The notes under the pieces are model-generated. The model made no database searches and was not told the origin of the DNA. It was given only the letters and a program-made list of their open reading frames with translations. A stretch of DNA of 64,000 bases from Perognathus longimembris pacificus (lineage: Eukaryota > Chordata > Mammalia > Rodentia > Heteromyidae). This document shows, in pieces, positions 34,576 to 45,827 of the stretch (positions are counted from its first letter, which is position 1; each line of letters opens with the position of its first letter). The DNA lies in assembly GCF_023159225.1 (NCBI RefSeq), contig NC_063172.1, positions 41,793,832-41,857,831 of the forward strand, read 5' to 3'. The position numbers and the translations under genes are program-made.

Positions 34576-34874
34576 CTTTTTTTTTTCATTTCCTACTTGT
34601 CAAAGTGATGTACAAAGGGGTTACAGTTTCATATGCAAGTCAGTGAGCAGTGAGTACATTTCTTACCAATTTGTTACCTCATTCTTATGTGTTCATATGG
34701 ACATAACTGTTGAGCTGTTTTTATCTTTTGATGGCATTATCCCTAGATATGTACTTATTAGTCCCAATGAGGAAAACCAGAGTCTATGTATCTTTGGGTC
34801 TGGCTCACTTCACTTAGTATGATTTTTTTTCCAGTTCATTCCATTTCCTTACAACTGGGGCAATTTTGTTTATT
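34576..34874 (-). mobile_element. L1 3' end, antisense, internally deleted
   Basis: A second poly-T start (34578-34586) leads into 'GTGATGTACAAAGGGGTTAC', then jumps to the region near the ORF2 stop ('TTATGTGTTCATATGGACAT', 'GGGTCTGGCTCACTTCACTT'). The middle of the 3' UTR, including the polypurine tract, is missing. Confidence 0.7.
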
Positions 34875-34879
34875 TTTTG

Positions 34880-35142
34880 GTAGGTTTTTGTTTTGTTTTG
34901 TTTTTGTTCTTGTTTTGTGCCAGGTCTGGAGCTTGAACTCAGAGCCTGAACACTATCCCTTTGTCCCTGAGATTCTTCTGCTCAAGGCTAGCATTTTAGC
35001 CACAGCTCCACATCTATCTATTTTTAGTAGTTTTTAGAGGTAAGAGTCTCATGGGCATTTCCTGCCCAGGCTGTCTTTGAACAGTGATCCTCAAATATCA
35101 GCCTCCTAAGCAGCTAGGAGTATAGGCATGAGCAATTAAGAC
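34880..35142 (-). mobile_element. B1-ID fusion SINE, antisense
   Basis: Tail complement expanded to TTTTG repeats, then 'GCCAGGTCTGGAGCTTGAAC', 'CTGCTCAAGGCTAGCATTTT', 'TTTTTAGAGGTAAGAGTCTC', 'TTCCTGCCCAGGCTGTCTTT' and 'AGCAGCTAGGAGTATAGGCA'. Both halves are present. Confidence 0.8.
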
Positions 35143-35924
35143 TCAGCTAAGACTAGCTGCTTATCTCTAGAAGATGTATTCTCTTTTGATGTTTTTGGGA
35201 CATGTAATATTCTTAAAGGACAGAGAAAAGTTGAGAAAATTCAGAGTAACCAAGCAGTGCCAGGTATTTAGTGACAGTTATTTTAGCCAAATTTCCCTTG
35301 TGCTCTTTATTGTAAATTAGCTGCCCCTATTGTGCATGGATAGATTGTGGCACATGATTTTACAGCAACACTCATGAAACCAATCAATTTATACTAAATA
35401 TAATATGAAAAATAGCATTGCTAATGGATGGTATTTATACTTATTAATCAGCGTTACAACCAGTAAAAATGCTATTAAGTGAATAAATTTGTTGATATTT
35501 AGTTACTAATTTTGTATACTCATTAATTTCAAAGGATAAGATACTTTATCAAATGATTTGAATATTAAACAAGATACATCTTGTGTAAAATAGAATGTTT
35601 GGAAGCCAGACTTGCTATTTATTTGGTCTGCCAGGGTGGCAAAACAACATATATTGCTATTTATGTAAGAGGCTTTTTGTTAATACCAAGCATGTAAAAA
35701 ACATTCAATAACTGGATATTTTCCCACTAAGTATAAAAATACAATTAAGGATGAGTTATAGAACAGCTCAATGGAAAAGCAAAACGTGAGTAAAACTAGA
35801 ATAAAGCTATGAAATTGATCACATTATTACTCCAGTATTTGGTAAAGCAGTGAGACTTCATACCATGATATAATCAGACTTAAAAGTCAAAAAGCTTGTT
35901 ACCTATCATCTTATAACTGATATA
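35143..35924. other. Unique AT-rich sequence, no gene seen
   Basis: Nothing recognised. Confidence 0.45.
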
Positions 35925-36115
35925 CAGATGTAGCAATGGTTATTGTAAAGGTGATGTACAAAGGGGTTACAGTTACATAAATCAAATAATGAGTACTTTT
36001 CTGTTTCAATAGTGTCATTCCCTCCCTCATTCTCTGCCAGTTTTTCCCCTCCCAAATTCCCTTTCCACCACAAATTTGTGTGGTTCTTTTCCAGCATTGT
36101 GTCTAGTGTGTATCA
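35925..36115 (-). mobile_element. L1 3' UTR remnant, antisense
   Basis: 'TATTGTAAAGGTGATGTACA', 'AAGGGGTTACAGTTACATAA' then the pyrimidine-rich segment (36015-36070). It matches the same older L1 3' UTR type as 33725 and 39192. Confidence 0.6.
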
Positions 36116-36644
36116 CTGTTGAATTAATTCACCTTTTGTGATCAAATATGAACATATGTCCTTGTTTCTCTGCAGTTTTTCTTCAGTTTATACTATGAAG
36201 AGAAGAACAATTCATTCAATTTTCTAATGTTAGATTCCAATTTTCAGTTTGACCTCATCTGATCAGAAGCTATTGATATCTGTAATTTCTATCTAGGTCC
36301 TCTACAAACTTAATGGCAAAATAACATTATGGGTTATATTAGGTGTATTAGGTCTTTGCACTGCTGTCTACCATGCCTGGCTCCATAACCAAAAATGAAG
36401 AATTTCATTTTTTAAAAGATTTGTCTACTAGAATATAAATACCGTGAATGAATGTACTCCTAGCTGAAGTTTGTGCTCAGTAAGTGTTAGGAATGAGAAA
36501 GCTATGCCTATAAAATGTAAGCTGTAGTAGAAACATTAAACATGTATTATGAAAGTAGCCAGAGTTAAATTTGAAGTAAGCAGGTTATTTGATGTGTAAA
36601 TAAATGGAAAATTATTATGGAGATCAAAAGATAATAGATCAATA
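36116..36644. other. Unique AT-rich sequence, no gene seen
   Basis: Nothing recognised. Confidence 0.4.
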
Positions 36645-37315
36645 GATATTATGGGATGCATATACACAATGGAATTTTTATGCCTCTATTATAAGGAATG
36701 GCACTGCCCCTTTGGTAAGGAAATGGATGGACTCCATAAAAATAAAAATTAAAAAAAACCTAAGTGAAGTGAGCCAGATCCATGTTTCTTTCTTTGGTAA
36801 TAACTAGTACATGTCTAGGATAGTCCTCGCAGGAGATCACAATAGTTGTGTACATATGAACACATAAGATGATACTAAGTTAAATGAATTCCAAGTTATG
36901 GAAATAAGTGGTTTACCATTATTGTTATTTTCAATGTACCATTTGAAATTATGCCACTTTCTTCTGTCTTTTTTCCTCATAGTTTTAACACCTGATGTTA
37001 CTGTTACTGATTTTGGCACCCTGGATGTTGTATATATGTTTGTTTGAACTAGGGAAGGGAAGGGGGACATCGAAGTCGAGAGACAAAGGATAAAAGATGA
37101 ACTAATGCAACAGCAATAATTACAGAACTGTATGCTGTAATCCAACTGTACAACTCATGGGGAGAGGGAATTGAGGAAAAAGGAAGGGGGGAAGAAATGA
37201 GGGAGGAAGAAAATTTGATTAAAAAACATTTACTCGCTGCCTTATGGATGAAACTGTTAACCTTATGTATAAACTGTACATCACTTTGACAATAAATTTT
37301 AAAAAATTGAAAAAA
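36645..37315 (+). mobile_element. 5'-truncated L1 3' end (older subfamily)
   Basis: Begins in the last part of ORF2 ('GCATATACACAATGGAATTT', 'TTTGGTAAGGAAATGGATGG') and proceeds through the stop and 3' UTR ('CACCCTGGATGTTGTATATA') to 'CACTTTGACAATAAATTTTA' and an A tail. No clear target duplication found. Confidence 0.85.
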
Positions 37316-37385
37316 AAACCCTGAGACAACAAGGCATATGACCAAGCTAAATTTGAAACAAACAAACACACACACAAAAAAAAGG

Positions 37386-37620
37386 TTAGTCACCAATTGT
37401 ACATGCCTGTAATTTTAGCTACTCAGGAGGATTGTGGTTTGAATCCAGCCTTGGAAGTAAAATCTGTGAGGCTGAAATCTTGAATTAACCACCAAAAAGC
37501 CAGATATGGATCTCTAGTTCAACTGGTAAAGTGCTGCCCTTGAGCAAAGTAGCCCAAGACCAATGCTTAAGCTTTGAGTTGAAGCTCCAACGTGGGTACA
37601 AAGCATAAATACAAAGTCAC
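37386..37620 (+). mobile_element. B1-ID fusion SINE
   Basis: 'GTACATGCCTGTAATTTTAG', 'CTACTCAGGAGGATTGTGGT', 'GAATTAACCACCAAAAAGCC', then the ID half ('CTGCCCTTGAGCAAAGTAGC') and an ATAAATACA tail. Confidence 0.75.
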
Positions 37621-39191
37621 AAATATATACATATGTACATACATACATTGAAAAATATGAATTAAGACAATTTAAGGATGACATACTTGCTATTCCAGTT
37701 AGTCATTTGAATCTATAGAGCAATTTAATACTATGATATACTGTTCCAGCTTTCACATATGTTCAAGCAAAATACATCCTTTTCTTTAGAAAACTTGAAA
37801 ACTTATAAAATTAATTCCTATATTAACATAATTTTTAAAGTGATATAAAGCAAGAGATTAGTGTGAAAAATTAAAGAATATTGGAAAGCCACAAATTTGT
37901 TGATAAAATATTTGATATTGGGATATAACTCCTTGTTTTGTCATAGTCAAAAGGCAATATGATATTGATTGTCACAGAGTTTTTATACTTCACAAAATTT
38001 AAATATATGTGTTTATTTAAATTATCTGTTGGAATATGTTTGAACATTTTGTACTTTTTTATTTCACTGGACTCCTAACTATATAACAGCAAATAATGTG
38101 GGAATTAGTGATAAATAAAATGTATGCATTAGAAAATTTTACCATTTAATTAGATAGACAGATAGATAGATAGATAGATAGATAGATACATACATACATA
38201 CATACATGCATACATACGTACATAGATCCTTACAATAAGAATATGATTATGGAAGCTAAGCTCCAACTATGTACTATAAATGGACATGTTTACTACATTC
38301 TAGCTATTTTCTTCTTTTTTCCTTTTCATTCTCCATGACAAAAATTTACACATGAGCTTTGAAACAAGCTACATTTCATTTATTTCTTCTTTTTATTTTA
38401 AAAGAAATTTATAAACAGTTACTTTTCAAAATAAGAAAAAAATAGATGTGGGACTAGTTAAGTTAAAAAATTGAACATCATGTATTGGTCTTTTGATTTC
38501 TAGAATATTATTCACATTTTATCCTATGCTGGAAAAACAAACACCAAGGTACAACTTATCAATAAGACACAAAATCTGTATCATTATTTTGCAAAACCAG
38601 TGTTGGAAGATCAAAGACCATATTCTTATGACCCATGAATACTTCATTATAACAATTTCCTTATAAAGTAAGCTTGGTCACTGCAGCTCCAGGAGCTTTG
38701 ATGCAAATCAATGAAATTAATGCTTGTGAAATAGTTAATTTATTTCCCTGTATGATATACATGGAATCAAGTACAAAATTTCAGACCCAAACAAACCAAC
38801 CAAATACAAACAAGTCAAACTATAAGAACGTTAGCGGTTGAATGGGAAATCCACTAAGAAGAGCCATAGCAGATGCAGGAAATGCTGCTAAGTCACCCTC
38901 CAAGTAACAAGCTCAGTACTTTGCTACATCTGTCCTCTGGAAGGACTTGAGGGCCTTCTTTGGCCATCGAGGGTCTTGTCTCTACAAAATTTCTGAAAAG
39001 GACAGCTAATCTTGACTATATAATAATGAAACACCTTTGGCATGTCTTGACCCATAAAGACAATGGGTGACATTTGTATTTCTTGCTATGAGGTTGTCTT
39101 AACAAGATACAGAGTGGCTTAACCAATAGAAATTTACTGGCTCATAGTTCTTGTATGTATGTATGTATTAAAATGTTATAAAATATTTTTG
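37621..39191. other. Unique AT-rich sequence with tetranucleotide repeats
   Basis: Holds the compound microsatellite at 38151-38226 and short (ACAT)n and (TATG)n runs near 37630 and 39155. No gene recognised. Confidence 0.5.
38151..38226 (+). repeat. Compound (GATA)n(CATA)n microsatellite
   Basis: About eight GATA units are followed by about ten CATA/CATG/CGTA-type units, ending in ACATAGATC. The abrupt change of unit by one base is typical of replication-slippage growth. Confidence 0.9.
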
Positions 39192-39935
39192 TAAATGTTA
39201 TTGTTATTTAAATGTTATTGTAAAGATGATGTACAAAAGAGTTACAGTTATATAAGTCAGGTAATGATTACCTTTGCTATGAAACAATTTCAACCTTTCC
39301 CTCACTTTCTCCCAGTTTTTCCCTCCCAATGCACCTCAACATAGTTTCTAGTGTGTACCATTGATGCATTTTTTTCACCCTTTGTCCCCACCACTTTTTC
39401 TGCTTCCTTTTACTTTTTCCCAACCAGACAAACTTACATAAAGGAATAAAGGCACAAAAAGCAAAAAATAGTGAGAAAGGAGGAAAGAACAAACTAAAGC
39501 AAAAGCAAAAAAAACCAAAACCCTCTCATTTCCATTTTTCACAGTTCATTTCAGTAAACATTATTTTATATGATCATATGCAAATAGCTATTGAGCTTTT
39601 GATCATATGCACATAGCTTTGTGATTCTCTCCTAAGAATATTCTTTCATCTCACTATGTGAATATCTAGAGTCCTGTATAATTTATAATGTACAAATGTA
39701 TTTTTCATCTTTTACCATACAGGGCATTTACTTGTAGATTTATAGTCACATTCTAGTTACCACAAATGAGGGAAACTATGAAACATGTGTTTCTTTGGGT
39801 CTAGCTTACTTCTCTTAATATGTTTTTTCCAAGTACTTTCATTTCATTATGAATGGGGCAATATCATTTTTTCTGCTGGAAGCATAAAATCCCATTGTGT
39901 GTGTATGACATAAAATCATCCATTTTTTGATGTAT
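39192..39935 (-). mobile_element. L1 3' end, antisense (older type)
   Basis: 'TATTGTAAAGATGATGTACA', the pyrimidine tract near 39295-39350, 'TTTCTTTGGGTCTAGCTTAC', 'CCAAGTACTTTCATTTCATT' and 'AAAATCCCATTGTGTGTGTA' follow the L1 order from tail to ORF2 C-terminus on the minus strand. Considerably diverged. Confidence 0.75.
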
Positions 39936-40563
39936 AGTTCTTTAGAGTGAAAGTTAAACATTAATATTCCAACAAGGTTAGATATCCTGGAGTCGTCTTA
40001 TTTTTGGCTTACTGTTATTTATTGCTGTCACCTCACAGGATTTCTCCTCTGTGCATATCAATCCTTATGTCTCTCCTTTTTCTTAAGAGACTATGACTAT
40101 GACTGCATCCTTAGGTTCTTAATTCAACTTAACCATAATTTTAAATACCCTGTCTCCCAATGTAGTCAGAGTTGGGTTTAAGAATTTATCAATGGATTCA
40201 GTTCATAACACTACTCAAATCAAATGATCTTTTAAAGAATGGGAATAATGTAGATGTGTACTTATGCAAAAGATGAAAATTGTTATGAGTGGTTGTGCAT
40301 GCTCTCAAACAATGATTAAGACTACCCTGCAACGAAATGAAACCCAGAAAACAAAATAATTAAAACTTTGTATTTTTATCAGGTACAAAAATTTTAGGGA
40401 AGCACTTTTCTATAATTAGAGTAATCTAATTTCCTGAATTCTTATAGTCTAAAATCTTATTCTTTTTCTGATTTTTCACAGAAAGAACTATTTTATTATC
40501 ATCCCTATACTCCTGCAGGCAATGAGTTAAATGGCATATTAAATATATTTCCAATCTTTTTAT

Positions 40564-40566
<3 letters not shown>

Positions 40567-40597
<31 letters not shown>
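40567..40597. repeat. (TA)n microsatellite
   Basis: About 31 bases of uninterrupted AT/TA dinucleotides. Confidence 0.92.
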
Positions 40598-40600
<3 letters not shown>

Positions 40601-40717
40601 CAAGGGTATTAAAATGTTTACTCAGTGCTTTCATTCGTCTTATGACTACATATTTATCATGCAGAATTTACACTTTTGAAGCATACCTATTTTATTCCTT
40701 TATTATTATTGCAACAG

Positions 40718-40859
40718 ATCAGTGACTAAATACTTCAACTGCAGAATTACTGAACATGTGGAAGGATTATCCACTCAGAGAATAAATCCAAACCTGGAGG
40801 TCTTGATAAAGGGAATGAAGTGCGCTCCCTGTGAAGAGCTCCAATCAAATGTCAAAAAG
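40718..40859 (+). other. Exon-like open segment, identity unknown
   Basis: A 142-base stretch preceded by a pyrimidine-rich run ending GCAACAG and followed by AAG|GTAATG, both acceptable splice signals. One frame is open throughout (1 base, then 47 codons, ending in phase 0), reading 'SVTKYFNCRITEH...' and '...MKCAPCEELQSNVKK'. The codon content is less AT-biased than the flanks. I do not recognise the protein, and no partner exon could be identified, so this may be chance or a decayed exon. The frame continues 17 codons past the donor. Confidence 0.2.
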
Positions 40860-41794
40860 GTAATGGATAAATTGTGTTGCTGTAGGATTAAACATATTGT
40901 TGCTTGCTAGATTCTCTTCAGTGGATTTTTGTTTTCCCGTTAAGCATGTTCATCAATGTCAGATTTCATTATGTTGGTGACAGGTAAAACCAAAGTTCAT
41001 TATAATAAAGATGTGCTTACAACATGAGTTCTGCTAAACTCATTAAATGTGGTTCCAAAATACGCTGCAAGAGAATAGAAAGATTCTCCTCTTTGAAAAG
41101 TCCCGATTTCCTGTGGTTGAAAATAAATTTTCTGGTGAGCTACCCTGTTTGTTGAAAATTCAGGCACTTTACACAGTAGGCTTCTGAGCAACTAATACGC
41201 AGTATTGACTAACAAGAACTCTGGTTTCCTCAGAGGCCACTAGAAATAAATAAAAAAAAGAGATGTCAAAATTATCTAGCCTCTTAACAATTGAAGATTT
41301 AGTCAGTCAGTTTTGTATCTCACATTATTATCTGTTGGGATACTTGGTTGAAGGACAGGAAAACCACATTGACAAACAAATAAAAATAGAAAAAATAATT
41401 TTGTGCTGGGAAAATCTGAAGAGTTATCAAAGATCTGATTTGAAACCATTTCTACAAAGATTGAAGTGGCTTTCTCTTATTCCAATTCACTTTATATTAC
41501 ACAGCCTTTCAGGATCTCAGAACAGAAGTTTTATACCTAGCTTCATTGTTAGAAATGCTCCACAATCATCCAGGTGAATCTGACAAATTCGAACCAATAC
41601 TTATCTGGAAAACATATTTCTGCAAATTAATGTAATCAGAAGAAGATAAAGAACCATCTTAATAAAAAAAATTATAGGTGTGTATGTTTCAGCAATGCCT
41701 AAAACAGGAAAGGAAGTAGGCAGAGTGAAATAGCCATGGAAGTCTATGGGAAGTGATAAATCTTCAACATATGTTGAGGGAAGAGATTGAATGG

Positions 41795-41809
41795 TAATGA
41801 CACATTCTT
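41795..41809. repeat. L1 target-site duplication, left
   Basis: TAATGACACATTCTT, exact repeat at 44497-44511. Confidence 0.92.
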
Positions 41810-42325
41810 TTTTTTTCTTCAAATTTTTATTATCAAACTGATGTACAGAGAGGTTACAGTTTCATACGTTAGGCATTGGATACATTTCTTGTACTGTTTG
41901 TTACCTTGTCCCTCATACCCCCCCCTCCTCCCCCTTTCCCTCCCCCCCCCGGAGGTGTTCAGTTCGCTTACACCAAACAGTTTTGCAAGTATTGCTTTTG
42001 TAGTTGTTTGTCTTTCTTTACCCTGTGTCTCTCAAATTTGGTATTCCCTTTCAATTTCCTGCATCCAATACCAGTATACACGGTTTCCAATATACTCAGA
42101 TAAGATTACAGAGATAGTGTAGGTACAACCACAGGAAGGTGATACAAGAACATCATCAAAAATAGAAGCTACATATACACATGGGACGTTGAAAGTAGTT
42201 ACAACTGTGATATAACAATTGTTTCCATAACATGGAGTTCATTTCACTTAGCATCATCTTATGTGTTCATAAGGGTATAGCTATTGGGCCTTGTGATGCT
42301 CTGCTATGACTTGCCTAAACCTGTA

Positions 42326-43152
42326 CTAATTATTCCCAATAAGGGAGACCATAGAGTCCATGTTTCTTTGAATCTGGCTCACTTTAATTAGTATAACTTT
42401 TTCCAAGTCCTTCCATTTCCTTACAAATGGGACAATGTCATTCTTTCTGATAGAGGCATAAAATTCCATTGTGTATATGTACCACATTTTCCTGATCCAT
42501 TTGTCTACTGAGGGGCATCTGGGTTGGTTCCAGATTCTCTCTATGACAAATTGTGCTGCGATGAACATTGTTGTGCTGGTGGCATTACTGTGATTTTGTT
42601 TGTGGTCTTTTGGATAGATACCCAAAAGTGGGGCTGCTGGGTCCTAGGGGAGTTCTATATTTAGCCTTCTGAGGAATCTCCATACTGCTTGCCAGAGTGG
42701 CTGAACCAGTTTACATTCCCACCAGCAATGAAGTAGGGTTCCCTTTTGGTCACATCCACTCCAACAATTGTTATTGTTCGTTTTCTTGATATATGACATT
42801 CTTACAGGGGTGAGATGGAATCTCAATGTTGTTTTGATTTGCAATTCTTTTATGGCCAGTGATGTAGAGCATTTTTTCATATGTCTCTTGGCCATTCTCA
42901 TTTCCTCATCAGAGAAGTCTCTTTGTAAGTCTTTAGCCCACTTGATGAGGGGGCTATGGGTTCTTTGCGGTACCTTCTTTGGAAGAAGGTAATTTTTTTA
43001 GTTCTGCATATATTTTAGATATGAGGCCTTTGTCCACTGAATGGCCGATAAAGATCTTCGCCCAGTCTGTGGGCTTTCTGTTTATCTTGCGAGCTATATC
43101 CTTTGCCATGCAGAAGCTCTGCAGTTTGATGCAGTCCCATTTGTCCAAACAT

Positions 43153-43183
<31 letters not shown>

Positions 43184-44496
43184 GGCCAGTCCTGGGCCTT
43201 GGACTCAGGGCCTGAGCACTGTCCCTGGCTTCTTCCCGCTCAAGGCTAGCACTCTGCCACTTGAGCCACAGCGCCGCTTCTGGCCGTTTTCTGCATATGT
43301 GGTGCTGGGGAATCGAACCTAGGGCCTCGTGTATCCGAGGCAGGCACTCTTGCCACTAGGCTATATCCCCAGCCCCCAAACATTCTTTGATTTGTAGCCT
43401 TTCTGGGTCATTCTTAAGAAAGTTCCGTCCTGCGCCAAGGAGCCCAAGTGTTTCTTCTATTCCTTCCTTTAGTGTGTTCAGGGTGTCTGTTTTGATTTCG
43501 AGGTCTTTAATCCATTTGGAATTGATTTTGGTGCAGGGTGATATATAAGGATCTAGTTTTAGTTTGTTGCATGAGTTGAGCCAGTTTTGCCAGCACCATT
43601 TGTTAAAGAGGCTATCTTTCTTCCAAACTATAGTTTTAGCTCCTTTATCAAAGATTAAGTAGGCATAGTTCTGTGGGTTCATTGCTGGGTCTTCAATTCT
43701 GTTCCATAGGTCTTCAGGCCTGTTCCGGTGCCAATACCAAGCTGTTTTTATTACTATAGCTTTATAATACAGCTTGAAGTTGGGTATTGTAATTCCTCCA
43801 GCACTGTTCTTTCTGCTTAGGAGTGTTTTTGCTATGCTAGGTCTTTTATTGTTCCATATGAATTTCTGGATTGCTTCCTCTATTTCATTAAAAAAATGGT
43901 GTTGGGATATTAATGGGTATTGCATTGAATTTGTAGATAGCCTTTGGTAATATTGCCATTTTGATTATATTAATCCTCCCAATCCAGGAGCATGGGAGAT
44001 TTTTCCATTTTCTTAGTTCTGACTTAATTTCATTTTTCAAGCTTTTAAAGTTCTCCTCAAAGAGGTCTTTCACTTCTTTGGTTAAGGTTATTCCTAGGTA
44101 TTTTATGTTTTTGGGGGCTATTGCAAAAGGAGTTGCTTTCCTGATTTCAGCCTCGGTCTTCGGGTCGTTAGCATAGAGAAAGGCCGTTGATTTTGAAGGT
44201 TTATTTTATCCTGCAACTTTGCCAAAGTTTTGGATCAGCTCTAGTAGCTTGGGGGTAGAGTCTATGGGATTCTTTAGGTATAGGATGATGTCATCTGCGA
44301 AGAGAGAAAGTTTAACTTCATCTTTTCCTATTTGGATCCCCTTTATATTTTCTTCTTGCCTAATTGCTCTGGCTAGGAATTCTAGTACTATGTTGAAGAG
44401 CAGGGGAGAGAGTGGACATCCCTGTCGTGTTCCTGATTTTAAAGGGAATGGCTTTAGTTTTTCCCCATTTAGAGTTATACTTGCTATTGGTTTGTC
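42326..44496 (-). pseudogene. L1 ORF2 C-terminal two-fifths, truncated
   Basis: Begins at the truncation point 44496 inside the reverse transcriptase. FADD is encoded at 44290-44301 (complement), the 'HCWWECKL' Cys-rich region near 42700, and the stop at 42326-42328. It differs from the full-length copy by scattered substitutions and lacks several of its nonsense codons, but frameshifts near 44200 and 43900 and the SINE at 43158 break it. It lacks the whole endonuclease and the first part of the RT, so it was dead on arrival. Confidence 0.9.
43158..43375 (-). mobile_element. Young ID-dimer SINE, antisense, inside L1 ORF2
   Basis: Long T-run at its left end (43156-43182), then a near-consensus dimer including intact CpGs ('GCGCCGC', 'CCGTTTTCTG'). 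The 13-base duplication CCAAACATTCTTT is exact at 43145-43157 and 43376-43388. It is one of the youngest-looking repeats here. Confidence 0.95.
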
Positions 44497-44511
44497 TAAT
44501 GACACATTCTT
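44497..44511. repeat. L1 target-site duplication, right
   Basis: TAATGACACATTCTT, matching 41795-41809. Confidence 0.92.
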
Positions 44512-44817
44512 GTTCTGTACAGGATTTAATACTGTATCTTCACTCTCATATTACTAATAATATATTTTATTAGCATTTAGTTGTGTGTATATGTGTGTGT
44601 GAGTGTGTGTATGTTTTTCATCTCCTTTCGAAGCCTTGTACTTATAATGCTAATATCCCCAGGAATTCTCATAATTTTAGTACATAAATATTAGATTTCA
44701 CAGTAAGTGCAGTGATATTAATTATTCAATTGAATTTGTATATTCCGATGAACTGATCTCTCCTTTGGGACAAAGAACCCAGTACACTCTCTCTCTGTCT
44801 CTCTGTCTCTCTCTCTG

Positions 44818-44880
<63 letters not shown>

Positions 44881-45827
44881 TGTTCAAAAATTGACCCCAT
44901 ATCATAGCAGAAGATGGCCTATAATTTGCTCTGTAGTTCAGGCTAGTCTCTGTAACTTGAGATCCTTTCACATCAGTCTTCCAGTTGTTGGGCTTATGGA
45001 GGCATGACTATACACCTTCACACTTATGTTATCATTAGTGTAAAAATACAACACATCTGGTATCTAGTTGCAAAGAGGTGGTTTATAATCTCCCATGTTA
45101 TCTTCAGTCATCAAAATGGATTTTATCAAGATATTTAATATAAGACATTAAAAAAAGAAGCTGTAATTATAAATTTTGTTAAACATAACGAACAATGCAT
45201 GCTCCTTGACTCATTCTGCCATCTTTGGAGTCAGAATATTTTATAAATGCAGTATTTTTGCAAGGAACATGAGGTCAATAATAGATACTACTATTGCATT
45301 CATCATCATCTTAGCCGCCCCTTCAATTCCTAAGGTACTATATGCAGTCATTCACAATACTCTTCAGCCTGTTTTTAATTGGTCTGGGATTTCTATAACA
45401 TTGGAGTAAAATAACATTTTTCTTTATTTTATGCAGTGGTATGGATGTATAATAATGAGCCATCTACATTAAAACAATTCCATTTTCTATGCAAATTCTG
45501 TCATATCTTTTAGTAGTTAGACATTAGAAGCTATCATTTTTGGCAAGATCAGATTTTGATTATAATACTATAATTTTAAAAATTGTTAGCTTTAATCCTT
45601 CAGCAACAAAGATTTATTTGACTTAACATAAGGCATATTTATTTACTCATGCCATTTTACAGATTAATGATGTGAATTTATTGCTACATAGTAGTACATA
45701 ATTATAATAGTTTATTATATTTAATTTTCCACCAAGAGTGCTTATTTAGGTTAACTTTTTCTTAATTATTAATAAAGGCACAATGAACACTCATATAAAG
45801 ATTATGTATAAATAGAAATTGTCATTT
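44512..45827. other. Unique sequence with TG and CT microsatellites
   Basis: A short TG-rich run at 44582-44612 and the long CT repeat at 44787-44878. No gene. The RERERE-type and SLSLSL-type open frames come from the CT repeat. Confidence 0.5.
44787..44878 (+). repeat. (CT)n / (CTCTGT)n microsatellite
   Basis: About 92 bases of CTCT with regular GT interruptions in the first half and a pure CT run of about 35 bases at the end. A pure pyrimidine-purine mirror repeat like this can adopt triplex (H-DNA) form. Confidence 0.93.

Larger units (their letters stand above)
39936..41794. other. Unique sequence with TA repeat and an exon-like segment
   Basis: Apart from the (TA)n run and the exon-like open segment described separately, no repeat family was recognised. 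An open frame of 104 codons at 41263-41577 has no recognisable motif; its 3' part vaguely resembles an old DNA-transposon end. Confidence 0.45.
41810..44496 (-). mobile_element. 5'-truncated L1, antisense, young subfamily, split by a SINE
   Basis: About 2.69 kb including a 218-base SINE. It reads on the minus strand from within the reverse transcriptase ('[19 protein letters not shown]') to the tail. Its 3' UTR is of the same type as the full-length L1 at 20878, with the C-rich complement of the polypurine tract at 41918-41952. A 15-base exact duplication flanks it. It is less damaged than the full-length copy: many stretches of ORF2 remain open. It never contained the endonuclease or the 5' UTR. 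Confidence 0.95.

Noticed and set aside
34215..34608. Open frames of 109 and 127 codons
   Set aside because: They are readings of an L1 3' UTR; the same frames recur in other L1 3' UTR copies.
38151..38226. CRISPR-like direct repeats
   Set aside because: Four-base tandem units with no spacers in a mammalian context; a microsatellite.
41263..41577. 104-codon open frame on the plus strand as a host gene
   Set aside because: No recognisable motif, no splice or promoter context, and such lengths occur by chance in this much sequence. Its end resembles an old DNA-transposon end, but too weakly to call.
44718..45007. Arg-Glu and Ser-Leu repeat proteins
   Set aside because: Direct translation of the CT microsatellite.
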